A stretch of DNA of 64,000 nt, from contig DATATI010000066.1 in NCBI GenBank assembly GCA_036268875.1, positions 124,001 to 188,000 of the forward strand, read 5' to 3'. Positions 18,880 to 27,931 of this stretch are shown here, in pieces. The notes under the pieces were generated by a model. It searched no databases. It was not told the origin of the DNA and saw nothing but the letters and a program-made list of their open reading frames with translations. A program made the position numbers and the translations under genes. How positions within the stretch are numbered: position 1 is the first letter of the stretch; every line of letters starts with the position of its first letter. This DNA is from Polyangia bacterium (lineage in GTDB: Bacteria; Myxococcota_A; Polyangia; Fen-1088).

Positions 18880-19659
18880 CTACGGACGCGTTTGGCGCTG
18901 GCGGGCGGCTTCGTAAAGGGCGATGGCCCCCGCGACCGAGGCGTTGAGCGACGAGATCTCGCCGCGTTGCGGAATGTGAAACAAACCGTCGCAGCGGCGG
19001 ACCACGGCCTCGCGCATGCCGCGGCCCTCGGCGCCGATGACCAGGGCGACGGGCGCGCGAAGATCGACAGCGTCCAGGCGCTCACCCTCGGCGCTGCCGG
19101 CGCCGAGCACGCGGATGTCGGCCTCGCGAAGCGCATCTATGGTGCGCAGCAGATTCCCCACCCGGGCCACCTTCACTCGTTCGGTGGCGCCCGCCGATGC
19201 CTTCACCGCCGCTGGCGTGACCGGCGCGGCGCTGCGATCGGGGACGATCACCCCGTGCGCGCCCAGCACCTCGGCGCTGCGGACCAGCGCGCCCAGGTTG
19301 TGCGGATCGGTGATGCCGTCCAGCAACAACAGCAGCGCGGGCTCGCCCGACCCGGCGATCGCCCCCAGGAGCTCGCCCATCTCTGCATAGCGGTATTCGC
19401 CGGCCACCGCCACGATCCCCTGGTGCACGCCGCTGCCGGCCAGCGCGGCCACCAGCCGACGCGGGCGGACCTCGACGGCGATGCCGCGCTCGCGCGCCAG
19501 GCCCAGCGTTTGATCCAGCTCGGGCGAGTGCGCGCCCTCGGCGACATACACCACCGCCACGCCGCGCGGATGGGCCCGGCACAGCTCCTCGACGGGTCGG
19601 ATGCCGAACACGACGCGCGTGCCTGCGGGCGCTGTCCCGCCGCCGTCGCGTTCGCTCAA
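18880..19659 (-). CDS. rlmB: 23S rRNA (guanosine-2'-O-)-methyltransferase, RlmB/TrmH family
   Basis: A 259-aa SPOUT methyltransferase. The N-terminal substrate-binding domain reads VVFGIRPVEELCRAHPRGVA. The catalytic knot has DGITDPHNLGALVRSAEVLG (motif 1), VIGAEGRGM (motif 2) and ISSLNASVAGAIALYE (motif 3). RlmB methylates G2251 of 23S rRNA in the peptidyl-transferase centre; closely related SPOUT enzymes cannot be fully excluded. The start is TTG 19659 overlapping the pyrF stop (TTGA), with GAGGAAG about 13 bases before it inside pyrF. Confidence 0.88.
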   Translation of the reverse strand: MSERDGGGTAPAGTRVVFGIRPVEELCRAHPRGVAVVYVAEGAHSPELDQTLGLARERGIAVEVRPRRLVAALAGSGVHQGIVAVAGEYRYAEMGELLGAIAGSGEPALLLLLDGITDPHNLGALVRSAEVLGAHGVIVPDRSAAPVTPAAVKASAGATERVKVARVGNLLRTIDALREADIRVLGAGSAEGERLDAVDLRAPVALVIGAEGRGMREAVVRRCDGLFHIPQRGEISSLNASVAGAIALYEAARQRQTRP

Positions 19660-20387
19660 ATCGCTGCTTTCACTTCCTCGACCAGCGCTTCGAACGCCTG
19701 GGCCGGATCGGCCGCGTCGCGCACCGGACGTCCCACGACCAGATAGTCGGCGCCGTTCTCGATGGCCTGCGCCGCGGTGGCGACGCGCTTTTGATCGCCG
19801 TGCGCCGAGCCGGCGCCTTCCGCCGGACGGATGCCGGGCACCACGATGAACAGCCCAGGCGCGGCGCCGCGCGCGTGCTCTATCTCGTGTGGCGAGCAGA
19901 CCAGGCCGGCGATGCCCGCCCGCGACGCCACCCGGGCCCGCGCCCGCACCATCTCGGGGATCGTCGTCTCGATCCCCTCGGCGCGCAGATCGTCCTCGAC
20001 CAGGCTGGTGAGCACCGTGACGCCCAGGATCTTCACCTTGTCGCCGGCCGCCTCCGCCGCGCGGGTCAGCATGGCGAACCCGCCCGAGGTGTGCACGGTG
20101 AGAAAGTCCGCGTGGATGCGCGCCGCCGACGTCACCGCCCGACCCACCGTCTCTGGAATGTCGTGCAGCTTGAGGTCGAGGAACAGCTTCCCGTTGCGCT
20201 TCTGCACCAGCTCGACGGCGCGCTCGCCCTCGGCGATGAACAATTCGAGGCCGACTTTGTAGAACGCGGGCCTTCCGTCCAGGCGATCGAGGAACACCGC
20301 CAGCCGCGGCAGATCCGGCACGTCCAACGCGACAATCACCCGATCGCGCGGGGCGATCACGTGGGCCGGTGGATGCGCGCCGGACAT
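19656..20387 (-). CDS. pyrF: Orotidine 5'-phosphate decarboxylase
   Basis: A 243-aa enzyme for the last step of UMP synthesis. Motifs are RVIVALDVPDLPRL at the start of the barrel, FYKVGLELF, and the active-site FLDLKLHDIPETV (D-x-K-x-x-D). Later strands include GVTVLTSL and IVVPGIRP, then DYLVVGRPV for phosphate binding. It starts at ATG 20387, overlapping the proS stop (ATGA). The frame remains open upstream but that sequence is antisense-like shadow of proS. Confidence 0.95.
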   Translation of the reverse strand: MSGAHPPAHVIAPRDRVIVALDVPDLPRLAVFLDRLDGRPAFYKVGLELFIAEGERAVELVQKRNGKLFLDLKLHDIPETVGRAVTSAARIHADFLTVHTSGGFAMLTRAAEAAGDKVKILGVTVLTSLVEDDLRAEGIETTIPEMVRARARVASRAGIAGLVCSPHEIEHARGAAPGLFIVVPGIRPAEGAGSAHGDQKRVATAAQAIENGADYLVVGRPVRDAADPAQAFEALVEEVKAAI

Positions 20388-22105
20388 CAGCGACGCTCCT
20401 TCTGGACTTCGGCGATCACCGTCGCGGCGATGTCGGCGATCTTCACCTTGCGCACCTCGGGCGCGCGCCGCAGCTTGAGCTCGACCACGCCTTCGGCCAG
20501 ACCTTTCTTGCCGACGGCGATGCGGAACGGGATGCCCATCAGGTCGGCGTCCTTGAACTTCACGCCCGGCCGCTCGTCGCGATCGTCGTAAAGGACGTCG
20601 ATGCCGGCGCCCGTCAGTTCGCCGTAAAGCTTCTCGCACAAGGCGACCAGGTTGGTGTCATCCATCTGCAGCTCCAGCAAGGCGACTTCGTGCGGGGCCA
20701 GCGGCGTCGGCCAGATGATCCCGTCCTTGTCGTGGTTTTGTTCGATGGCCGCGGCGACGATGCGGGTGACGCCGATGCCGTAGCAGCCCATGGTCATCGG
20801 CTTTTCGTGGCCGTCGACGTCCAGAAAGGTCACCCCCATCGGCTTGGAATATTTTTGCCCCAGGAAGAACACGTGTCCGACCTCGATGCCGCGGTAGCCT
20901 TTGAAGTGGCCGCTGGCGCAGCGCGGACACCGGTCGCCGGGCGCCGACTGCCGGTAGTCACCGCAGGCGAGCGGCGTGAAGTCGCGTTCAAGGTTCACGC
21001 CGCGCAGGTGGGCGTCGGCCTGGTTGGCTCCGACGACGAAATCGGTCATGGCGCAGATCTCCAGGTCGCAATAGACGGGGATCTTCAGACCGACCGGGCC
21101 GGCGAAGCCGGTCGGCGCGCCCGTCGCCTCGCGCACCGCCGCGTCCGAGGCCAACACGACGTCGGTGGCGCCCAGCGCCTTCTTCAGCTTGATCTCGTTG
21201 ACCGTGCGATCGCCGCGCACCAGCGTTGCCACCGGCTTGCCGTCGGCCAGATAGATCAGCGTCTTGACCAGAGCGGTGGGCGGCACCTTCAGGAACGCCG
21301 ACACCTCTTCGATGGTGTGCTGGCCCGGCGTGGAAACCTTGCTCAGCGCTTCCTTGCCGGCGGCGCCGCTCGGGCGCGCCTCGCCGGCGCGGCTCTGCGC
21401 TTGTTCGATGTTGGCGGCGTAGTCGCAGTTGTCGCAGGCCACCAGCGCGTCCTCGCCGGTCTCGGCCAGCACCTGGAACTCGTGCGACAGCGAGCCGCCG
21501 ATGTTGCCGGTGTCGGCCTCGACAGCGCGGAAGGCCAGTCCGCAACGCTCGAAGATGCGCTTGTAGGTGGCGTACATGTTCTCGTACTCGCGCTTGGCGT
21601 CGATCTCGTCGACGTGGAACGAGTATGCGTCCTTCATGGTGAACTCGCGCCCACGCATCAGGCCCGCGCGCGGCCGCAGCTCGTCGCGAAACTTGGTCTG
21701 GATCTGGTACAGGTTCAGCGGCAGCTGGCGATAGCTGCGCACGTCGCTGCGGACCAGGGCGCAGATGACCTCTTCGTGCGTCGGGCCGATGACAAAGTCG
21801 CCGCCCTTGCGATCTTTCAAGCGCAGCAACTGCGCGCCGTATTGCTCCCAGCGCCCTGATTCCTGCCAGAGCTCAGCGGGAATGACCGCCGGCAGAAACA
21901 CCTCCGACGCGCCGGCGCGATTCATCTCCTCGCGGATGATGCGGGTGATCTTTTGCACCACCCGAAAGCCAAGTGGCAGGAACGAATAGATCCCGGCTGC
22001 CACCTTGCGGATGTACCCGCCGCGCACCAGAAAGACATGAGACGGAACCTCCGCCTCGGCGGGCGCTTCCTTCAGGGTCGGAACCAGGGTCTTGGACAGA
22101 CGCAT
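20387..22105 (-). CDS. proS: Prolyl-tRNA synthetase (bacterial type with editing domain)
   Basis: A 572-aa class II synthetase. The start MRLSKTLVPTLKEAP at 22105 matches the family; an in-frame start 23 codons upstream lacks family similarity. Motif 1 (GASEVFLPAVIPAELW), motif 2 (FRDELRPRAGLMRGREFTMKDAY) and motif 3 (CYGIGVTRIVAA) are visible. The insertion between motifs 2 and 3 (about residues 220-380, with EEVSAFLKVPPTALVKTLIY) is the YbaK-like editing domain that removes Ala from tRNA-Pro. The C-terminal anticodon-binding domain is present. It is the first gene of the proS-pyrF-rlmB unit. Confidence 0.95.
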   Translation of the reverse strand: MRLSKTLVPTLKEAPAEAEVPSHVFLVRGGYIRKVAAGIYSFLPLGFRVVQKITRIIREEMNRAGASEVFLPAVIPAELWQESGRWEQYGAQLLRLKDRKGGDFVIGPTHEEVICALVRSDVRSYRQLPLNLYQIQTKFRDELRPRAGLMRGREFTMKDAYSFHVDEIDAKREYENMYATYKRIFERCGLAFRAVEADTGNIGGSLSHEFQVLAETGEDALVACDNCDYAANIEQAQSRAGEARPSGAAGKEALSKVSTPGQHTIEEVSAFLKVPPTALVKTLIYLADGKPVATLVRGDRTVNEIKLKKALGATDVVLASDAAVREATGAPTGFAGPVGLKIPVYCDLEICAMTDFVVGANQADAHLRGVNLERDFTPLACGDYRQSAPGDRCPRCASGHFKGYRGIEVGHVFFLGQKYSKPMGVTFLDVDGHEKPMTMGCYGIGVTRIVAAAIEQNHDKDGIIWPTPLAPHEVALLELQMDDTNLVALCEKLYGELTGAGIDVLYDDRDERPGVKFKDADLMGIPFRIAVGKKGLAEGVVELKLRRAPEVRKVKIADIAATVIAEVQKERR

Positions 22106-22181
22106 GATGTGCGAGGTCTTAACATCGGAAAGCGTGCGCGGGAAGCCTGGCGCGAAAAGAGCCAGCGCCGCCATTCGTGGC

Positions 22182-22187
22182 TAAAGT
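22182..22187 (+). promoter_or_regulatory. Possible -10 element (TAAAGT) for ligD
   Basis: TAAAGT ends eight bases before the ATG at 22196 and no ribosome binding site is present, consistent with a leaderless transcript. No clear -35 is seen. Confidence 0.3.
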
Positions 22188-22195
22188 GACGGTTC

Positions 22196-24490
22196 ATGGG
22201 CCTCGGCGAGTACAACAAAAAACGCGATTTCCACCGCACCAGCGAGCCACCCGGCGAAGCGCCGCCGGGCCGCAAGGATGGCGACGGGCGCATCTTCGTC
22301 ATCCAAAAACACGACGCGACCCGCCTGCACTATGACTTTCGGCTGGAAATGGACGGCGTCCTGCTGAGCTGGTCGGTGCCCAAAGGCCCCAGCCTCGACC
22401 CGAAAGAAAAACGCCTGGCGGTGCGGACCGAGGACCACCCCATCGCCTACGCCGACTTCGAAGGGATCATCCCGAAAGGCGAATACGGCGGCGGGACGGT
22501 CCTGCTGTGGGATCGCGGGACCTGGGAGCCGATCGGCGATCCGCGCGCCGGCTATCAGGCTGGAAACTTAAAGTTTTTGTTGAAGGGAAAGAAGCTGCAC
22601 GGCGGTTTCGCGCTGATAAAGCTGAAGGGCCGCGGACCGGCGGCCGCCCGCCGGCGCGACGACGAACGAAGCTGGCTTTTGATCAAGGAGCGCGACGCCA
22701 CCGCCCGGCCCGAGAGCGACGGCAGCATCGTCGAGACCCGCCCGGAGAGCGTGACCACCGAGCGCGATCTCGACGACATCGCCGCCGATCGCTCGCGGGT
22801 GTGGCATTCCCACCGCGGGCAACTGGACGCCGCGACGATTGAGGGCGCGGTGGCCGCCCCGCTGCCGCGGGCGTTCAAGGCGGCGGTGGCGGTGGCCACG
22901 AAAGGCGCTCACGTCCCCGACGGCGAGGACTGGCTGCACGAGATGCACATCGAAGGCGAACGCCTGCTGGGCGAGATCAACGGCCAGACGGTGCGCCTCC
23001 TGACCCCGAACGGCCGGCCGGTTTCCACCGCGCGGGCCCGCCTGCTGACCCCGCTTGATCACGCGCTGCGGATGCTGCCGGTCAAGCAAGCGCTGATTGA
23101 CGGCACGTTGACTGTGTTGCGCCCGGATGGGCGCACCACCGAGGAAGGGCTGGACGCCGCGCTGGCCAATGGCGACCGCGACGGCGAAAACCGCCAGGGC
23201 AGCACCGGCCGACTGACATTCTTTGCCTTCGACCTGCTGTACCTGGACGGCCACGATCTGCGCGGAGCGACGCTGGAAACGCGCAAGCAGGTCTTGCACA
23301 AGCTGATCGCCGGCGCCGACGCGCCGCTGTTGCGGCTTGGTACCCACGTCAGCGGCGGCGGTGAGCGCTTCTTCGCCGAGGCGTGCAAGGTGGGGATCCC
23401 GGCGATTGTCTCCAAGCCGCGCGATCATCGATACCAGCCGGCGGCGAAATCGCGCGCGGCCGGCTGGCGGCTGACCCGCTGCCCAAAGTCGTCAGCGAAA
23501 GCCACGGCAACGCCGGACCGGCACCACCACCAACCAGCGCAGACGCCGCCTGCCGCCCCACCCAAATCCGCCGGCAAGACACCGGAGACCGTCGCCGGTA
23601 TCAAGCTGTCGTCGCCCTTGCGCGTGCTGTGGGGCGACCTCGGCTTCACCAAGCACGATCTGGCCCGCTACTACGAAACCATCGCCGACCGCGCCCTGCC
23701 CCACATCGTCGGCCGGCCGCTGACGCTGTTCCGCTGCCCGGAAGGCGTGGGCACGCCCGACACGCAGCCGTGCTTTTACATGAAACACGCCAATTTTTCG
23801 GTGCCCGGCAACGTCGAGCGCATCAAGCTGCGCGAGCGCAATGAAGCCAACGAATATCTGGTCATTCGCGACCTGTCGGGGCTGATGGCCCTGGTGCAGA
23901 TGAGCATCCTGGAGATTCACACCTGGGGCTCGCAGGCCGACGACGTCGAGCACCCCGATCGCATCGTGATGGATCTGGATCCCGATCCGAGCGTGAAGTG
24001 GGAAGACGTGGTGGTCGCCGCCCACCTCATCCAGCACCAGTTCGCCGAGATCGATCTGGAAAGTTTCGTAAAGACGACCGGCGGCAAGGGCCTGCACGTG
24101 GTGGCGCCGCTGGCCCCGGCGCTCGGCTGGGAAGAGGTCACGGCGCTGTCGCGCGCTGTGGCCGAGCGGATCGCCCGCGGGGCGCCCCAGTTTTTCACCA
24201 CCAACATCGCCAAGGCCCAGCGCAAGGGAAAGATCCTGCTCGATTACCTGCGCAATCACCGCGGCAGCACGGCAGTGGCGGCGCTCTCCACGCGGGCCCG
24301 CGCCGGCGCCACCGTCTCCGTGCCGCTGTCGTGGGACGAGCTGACCCCGGACCTGAACCCATCCCTGTTCAACGTCCGCTCCGTGCCGGCGCGCCTGGCC
24401 GCCCAGAAGGTGGATCCATGGGCCCGCTATTTTCGGCTGAAGCAGAAGGTGAGCGCCGCCGCCCGCCGCCTGCTCAGCGCGACGACTTGA
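22196..24490 (+). CDS. ligD: LigD-type NHEJ protein: phosphoesterase and polymerase active, ligase module degenerate
   Basis: A 764-aa protein in PE-(ligase)-Pol order. The 3'-phosphoesterase domain (residues 30-145) keeps His39, His45, Asp47, Arg49, His81 and Tyr85. The polymerase/primase domain (about 465-764) keeps DLD at 593-595, GGKGLHVVAPL, and LLDYLRNHRGST. The middle segment (about 225-430) still has ligase landmarks (FFAFDLLYLDGHDLR at 342-356; VSKPRDHRYQP) but the nucleotidyl-accepting KxDG is HIEG at 251-254 and the motif III Glu is Thr304. The OB-fold that should follow is missing, replaced by a His/Pro/Ala linker. It therefore probably cannot ligate by itself. No ku gene is in the window. 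Its end overlaps the convergent lipoprotein gene by 17 bases. Confidence 0.9.
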   Translation: MGLGEYNKKRDFHRTSEPPGEAPPGRKDGDGRIFVIQKHDATRLHYDFRLEMDGVLLSWSVPKGPSLDPKEKRLAVRTEDHPIAYADFEGIIPKGEYGGGTVLLWDRGTWEPIGDPRAGYQAGNLKFLLKGKKLHGGFALIKLKGRGPAAARRRDDERSWLLIKERDATARPESDGSIVETRPESVTTERDLDDIAADRSRVWHSHRGQLDAATIEGAVAAPLPRAFKAAVAVATKGAHVPDGEDWLHEMHIEGERLLGEINGQTVRLLTPNGRPVSTARARLLTPLDHALRMLPVKQALIDGTLTVLRPDGRTTEEGLDAALANGDRDGENRQGSTGRLTFFAFDLLYLDGHDLRGATLETRKQVLHKLIAGADAPLLRLGTHVSGGGERFFAEACKVGIPAIVSKPRDHRYQPAAKSRAAGWRLTRCPKSSAKATATPDRHHHQPAQTPPAAPPKSAGKTPETVAGIKLSSPLRVLWGDLGFTKHDLARYYETIADRALPHIVGRPLTLFRCPEGVGTPDTQPCFYMKHANFSVPGNVERIKLRERNEANEYLVIRDLSGLMALVQMSILEIHTWGSQADDVEHPDRIVMDLDPDPSVKWEDVVVAAHLIQHQFAEIDLESFVKTTGGKGLHVVAPLAPALGWEEVTALSRAVAERIARGAPQFFTTNIAKAQRKGKILLDYLRNHRGSTAVAALSTRARAGATVSVPLSWDELTPDLNPSLFNVRSVPARLAAQKVDPWARYFRLKQKVSAAARRLLSATT

Positions 24491-26444
24491 TGTCGTCGCC
24501 GTCGACGACGTAGATCAGCGGCGCGTCGACGCGGGCGTGGTCGACGCCGAACTGCACGTTGCCGGTGGTGCCTTCGAACGTGCCGGCGCCCAGCGCCTTC
24601 AACAGATCGGCGCGCGTGCGAGCCCCATGCGCGGTCGCCGCCCGCAGCAACGCCACGCCGTCGTAGGCATACGCCTCGGTGGCGTGCGGATCCTGCCCGT
24701 ACGCCGCGCGGTACGCCTCGACGAAGGCGCGGCTGCGCGGGTCGTCGCCGTCGGCGAAGAAACCGGGGGACAGCAGCGCGCCCTGGACGTAACGACCGGC
24801 GTTTTGTAGCAGGCGCGGCGACAGATCGTTCGCCGTCGACAGCAGCAGCACGTTGCGCACCTTCGGCTTGCCGGGTTCGCTAGGCGGGCGCGGCTTGCCC
24901 CACGGCTGCGGCCACAGGTCGGCCACCGCCAGGGCCGGCGCGATCAGCTCCAACCGGTCGGCGCTGTCGGCCACGAAGATCGCCTGCGGCGGCACCTTCT
25001 TGATCGCCGCCACCGCCGCCGTGAATGACGTGGCGCCGGCGATGTACGTGCCCTCGCCGGTGATGCGTCCGCCGCCGACGATCACCTCGCGCCGGAAAGC
25101 CTCGCGCATGCGCTTGCCGAAGGCGCTGTCCGGTCCCAGGATGGCGATGTCGCGCGCGCCCAGCTTCAGCGCCCGGCGCGCCAGCTCGGCCACCCGCGCC
25201 TCCGGCGAGTGGACCAGTTGAAACGCCGTCGTGCCGGCACCGGGAATTTGATCGTCCAGCGTCAGCAGCGGCAGCCCCTCTTGCGTCGCCTGGCCGACCG
25301 CCGCCGCCGTGGTCTTGCGCTCGGCGCTGCCGATCATGCCGATGACCGATTCCGTCCGCGTCAGCTCGACGACGCTGCGGGCGGCGCGATCGGGATCGGT
25401 CGCGGTGTCGCGCACCACCAGCTGCGAACCGACGCCGCCGCCCCCGACGGTGCCCAGGGCGCCGGTGGCCAGCAGCACGGCGCGCATGGCCGCCTCGCCC
25501 ACCGGCTGAAAGCGACCGGACAGCGGCAGGGCCACGCCGATGCGCGACGGATCGCCGGGGCCGGAACTTTGCGCCAGCTCTTCGAAGCCGGTGGCGTGGC
25601 GGGCGCGCGCCGTTTCGCTGTCGACGGTCTCGGCGTTGGCGGAATCGGCCTGCGCACGAAGATAGCTGCTGGCCCGCGCGCCCAGGACCGCGCGCGCCAG
25701 GCCCTTGGCCGGCGCGGCATCGAAGGCGCGCCAGGCCGCTTCGCCGGACATCTGCGCGGCGATCTGTTCGGCGCGCTGGCGGGCGTAAGCGCGTTCAAAT
25801 TCCTTGGCGCCTCGGAAGTAGCCGTCCCACAGCTCCAGGGCCAGCGGGAATTCGCCGGTGGAGGTGGCCGCCTCGGCCAGGGCGCCCCGCAGTTCGACCA
25901 GCGATTCATCCGAGCCCTCGCCGGGCTGCTTGGGCAGAAATGGTGTCAACAGATCGCGGGCGCGTGCCCCGTGACCAGCGCGCGATTCCGCCAGGCCCAG
26001 GTAATAACGAGCGCGCGACGCCGTCGTCGGATCGATTGCCGCACCGCCGACCAACGGATCCAGCAACTGTCGCGCGCCAGGCTGGTCGCCGCGGAGCAAG
26101 GCCAGGCGCGCCAGCATGATCTGCGCCGCCGGCACCGACGGGTGCGCGGGGTTGGCGCCGACGAACGCCTCCAGCGCGACGCGCGCGCCCTCGCGCTCGC
26201 CCTGCTCGAAACGCGCCTTGGCGGCGCGAAAATCCGCGTCGCCTGGTGGTTCAGCGGCCACCGCGGCGTCGGCCCCAGCATCGGGCGCGGTGCGCGGGGG
26301 CGGCTCGGCCGCGGTGGTTCCGTCGGGCGCCACCGGCGGCGGCAGCGGTTCGCCGGCGCCCAGGCTTCCCGGTTGCACCTGCGCCGGCGCCACCGTCGCG
26401 CAAGAGGCCAGCACCCAGAACACAAAGACCGTCCGCCGCACCAT
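24474..26444 (-). CDS. LpoA-like lipoprotein (TPR plus type I periplasmic-binding domain)
   Basis: A 656-aa protein. MVRRTVFVFWVLASCATVAP is a lipoprotein signal with lipobox LASC. An Ala/Pro-rich linker follows, then TPR-like helices (about 80-270; RFEQGEREGARVALEAFVGA, MLARLALLRGDQPGARQLLD). The C-terminal half resembles a branched-chain amino-acid-binding fold: RIGVALPLSGRFQPVGEAA, ESVIGMIGSAERKTTAAA, then RDIAILGPDSAFGKRMREAF. This architecture matches YraM/LpoA penicillin-binding-protein activators, which stimulate PBP1A from the outer membrane. A solute-binding role is the alternative. It is eight bases downstream of mutY on the same strand. Confidence 0.78.
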   Translation of the reverse strand: MVRRTVFVFWVLASCATVAPAQVQPGSLGAGEPLPPPVAPDGTTAAEPPPRTAPDAGADAAVAAEPPGDADFRAAKARFEQGEREGARVALEAFVGANPAHPSVPAAQIMLARLALLRGDQPGARQLLDPLVGGAAIDPTTASRARYYLGLAESRAGHGARARDLLTPFLPKQPGEGSDESLVELRGALAEAATSTGEFPLALELWDGYFRGAKEFERAYARQRAEQIAAQMSGEAAWRAFDAAPAKGLARAVLGARASSYLRAQADSANAETVDSETARARHATGFEELAQSSGPGDPSRIGVALPLSGRFQPVGEAAMRAVLLATGALGTVGGGGVGSQLVVRDTATDPDRAARSVVELTRTESVIGMIGSAERKTTAAAVGQATQEGLPLLTLDDQIPGAGTTAFQLVHSPEARVAELARRALKLGARDIAILGPDSAFGKRMREAFRREVIVGGGRITGEGTYIAGATSFTAAVAAIKKVPPQAIFVADSADRLELIAPALAVADLWPQPWGKPRPPSEPGKPKVRNVLLLSTANDLSPRLLQNAGRYVQGALLSPGFFADGDDPRSRAFVEAYRAAYGQDPHATEAYAYDGVALLRAATAHGARTRADLLKALGAGTFEGTTGNVQFGVDHARVDAPLIYVVDGDDIKSSR

Positions 26445-26452
26445 GCTCCTTT

Positions 26453-27565
26453 CTAAGTCTGATCCGTCGCCATGTCGCGTTTTCCGCGGCTTTTTGGGCG
26501 GCGCCCGGTCGCCGCCGCGGCCAGGGTCTTGCGGGTGAAGCTGGAGATCCCCAGGGTGGGCAGCTCGTCCGCCGCCACCCAGCGACGGACGTCGTCCGAC
26601 GGTGAGATCGCCTTCGCCATCACCCGCCCGACAACCGCGTATACCTCAGCCGTCAGATCGCGGTGCGTGAAGATGTGGCGCACCCGCCCACGAAACTGCG
26701 GCCGCCGGCGACCGGGCATCACGCCGCTCTGTCGAGCCGCCTGGCGTGCCATCTCGGAGGCGTCCGCCGCGCCCACCACCGTCGCCGACGGCAACGCCCA
26801 GGTGCTGGCCAGCAGCTGTCCCTTCGGCCGACGCACCAGCAGCACGCGCCCGGCCTGCGTCACGTACGCGCAGGCCACCCGCGCGGTCGGACGTTGCGCC
26901 TTCTGCTTGCGCGCCGGAATGTCAGCGGTGATTCCTTTCTTGTACGCCACGCAGGTCGCGCGCAGCGGACAAACCAGACAGCCCGGCGCCGTCGCCGAGC
27001 ACACCAACGCGCCCAGCTCCATCACCGCCTGGGTGAAATCACCCGCGCGCCGCGCCGGCACCAGCGCCTGCCCCAGCGCGCGCAGGCGCAGGCGCACCGC
27101 CGCCCCGTCGATCACCTCGCTCACGCCGTGCAGGCGCGCCATCACCCGCGCTCCGTTGCCGTCCAGGGCGAAAGTCGGCGCGTCGAAGGCGATTGCCGCC
27201 ACCGCCGCCGCCGTGTAAGCGCCCACCCCCGGCAGCGTGGCCAGCGCCACTTCGTCGCCGGGGATCGCCGCACCGTGATCCGCCACCACCGCCTGCGCGG
27301 CCTTGCGCAGGTTGCGCGCCCGCGCGTAGTAGCCAAGACCCGACCACAGCGCCAGCACGTCATCTTCGCGCGACGCCGCCAGCGCGCGCACATCGGGAAA
27401 GCGCGCCAGGAACCGTTCAAAGTACGGCAGCACTGTCGCCACCACCGTCTGTTGCAGCATGAATTCGGACACCAGGGTTCGATACGGGCTGCGCACGCGC
27501 CGCCAGGGCAGATCGCGGCGAACGCCGTCGTACCAGTCCAGCAGCGCCGCGGCCGGCGTCTTCAT
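26453..27565 (-). CDS. mutY: A/G-specific adenine DNA glycosylase
   Basis: A 370-aa base-excision enzyme that removes A opposite 8-oxoG. The catalytic Glu is in SEFMLQQTVVATV, the helix-hairpin-helix is LATLPGVGAYTAAAV, and the catalytic Asp is in FALDGNGARVMARLHG. The [4Fe-4S] loop is C-x6-C-x2-C-x5-C (CSATAPGCLVCPLRATC). A C-terminal NUDIX-like 8-oxoG recognition domain includes VLLVRRPKGQLLASTWALP. The start at 27565 overlaps the upstream DUF486 stop (ATGA). The tail is Arg/Lys-rich. Confidence 0.93.
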   Translation of the reverse strand: MKTPAAALLDWYDGVRRDLPWRRVRSPYRTLVSEFMLQQTVVATVLPYFERFLARFPDVRALAASREDDVLALWSGLGYYARARNLRKAAQAVVADHGAAIPGDEVALATLPGVGAYTAAAVAAIAFDAPTFALDGNGARVMARLHGVSEVIDGAAVRLRLRALGQALVPARRAGDFTQAVMELGALVCSATAPGCLVCPLRATCVAYKKGITADIPARKQKAQRPTARVACAYVTQAGRVLLVRRPKGQLLASTWALPSATVVGAADASEMARQAARQSGVMPGRRRPQFRGRVRHIFTHRDLTAEVYAVVGRVMAKAISPSDDVRRWVAADELPTLGISSFTRKTLAAAATGRRPKSRGKRDMATDQT

Positions 27566-27900
27566 CGAAACGCCACCACCACCGCCGCGCCGATGAGGCC
27601 GAACGACACCAGGTATTTGGGCTGCGGCCCCTCGCCCAGCCACAACCAGGCGAACAGCATGAACACCGACAGCGTGATCGCCTCCTGCAAGATTTTCAGC
27701 TGATACGCGCTCATCGCCGCCCGATAGCCGATGCGGTTGGCTGGCACCTGCAGCATGTATTCGAAAAGCGCGATGCCCCAGCTCATCAAGATGGCCACCA
27801 GCATCGGCGCCGACTTGAACCGCAGGTGTCCGTACCAGGCCACGGTCATGAACAGGTTGGAGAGAACCAGCAGCCCCGCGGTGGTCAGTCGATCGTGCAT
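27562..27900 (-). CDS. DUF486 / DMT-like small membrane protein
   Basis: A 112-aa protein, starting at ATG 27900 (MHDRLTTAGLLVLSNLFMTV). It has four predicted membrane helices and the family landmarks TVAWYGHLRF, SWGIALFEYMLQVPANRIGY and LKILQEAITLSVFMLF. The DUF486 family resembles half of a drug/metabolite transporter and its function is unknown. An in-frame start 28 codons further upstream is unlikely because it would overlap the divergent holA start. It is coupled by ATGA to mutY. Confidence 0.85.
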   Translation of the reverse strand: MHDRLTTAGLLVLSNLFMTVAWYGHLRFKSAPMLVAILMSWGIALFEYMLQVPANRIGYRAAMSAYQLKILQEAITLSVFMLFAWLWLGEGPQPKYLVSFGLIGAAVVVAFR

Positions 27901-27915
27901 GTCGGCGTCAGATTC

Positions 27916-27921
27916 TATAGT
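27916..27921 (+). promoter_or_regulatory. Possible -10 element (TATAGT) for holA
   Basis: TATAGT ends ten bases before the holA ATG at 27932, inside the 31-base gap to the divergent DUF486 gene. No ribosome binding site is present. The transcript would be nearly leaderless. Confidence 0.4.
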
Positions 27922-27931
27922 ACAAAGACGC

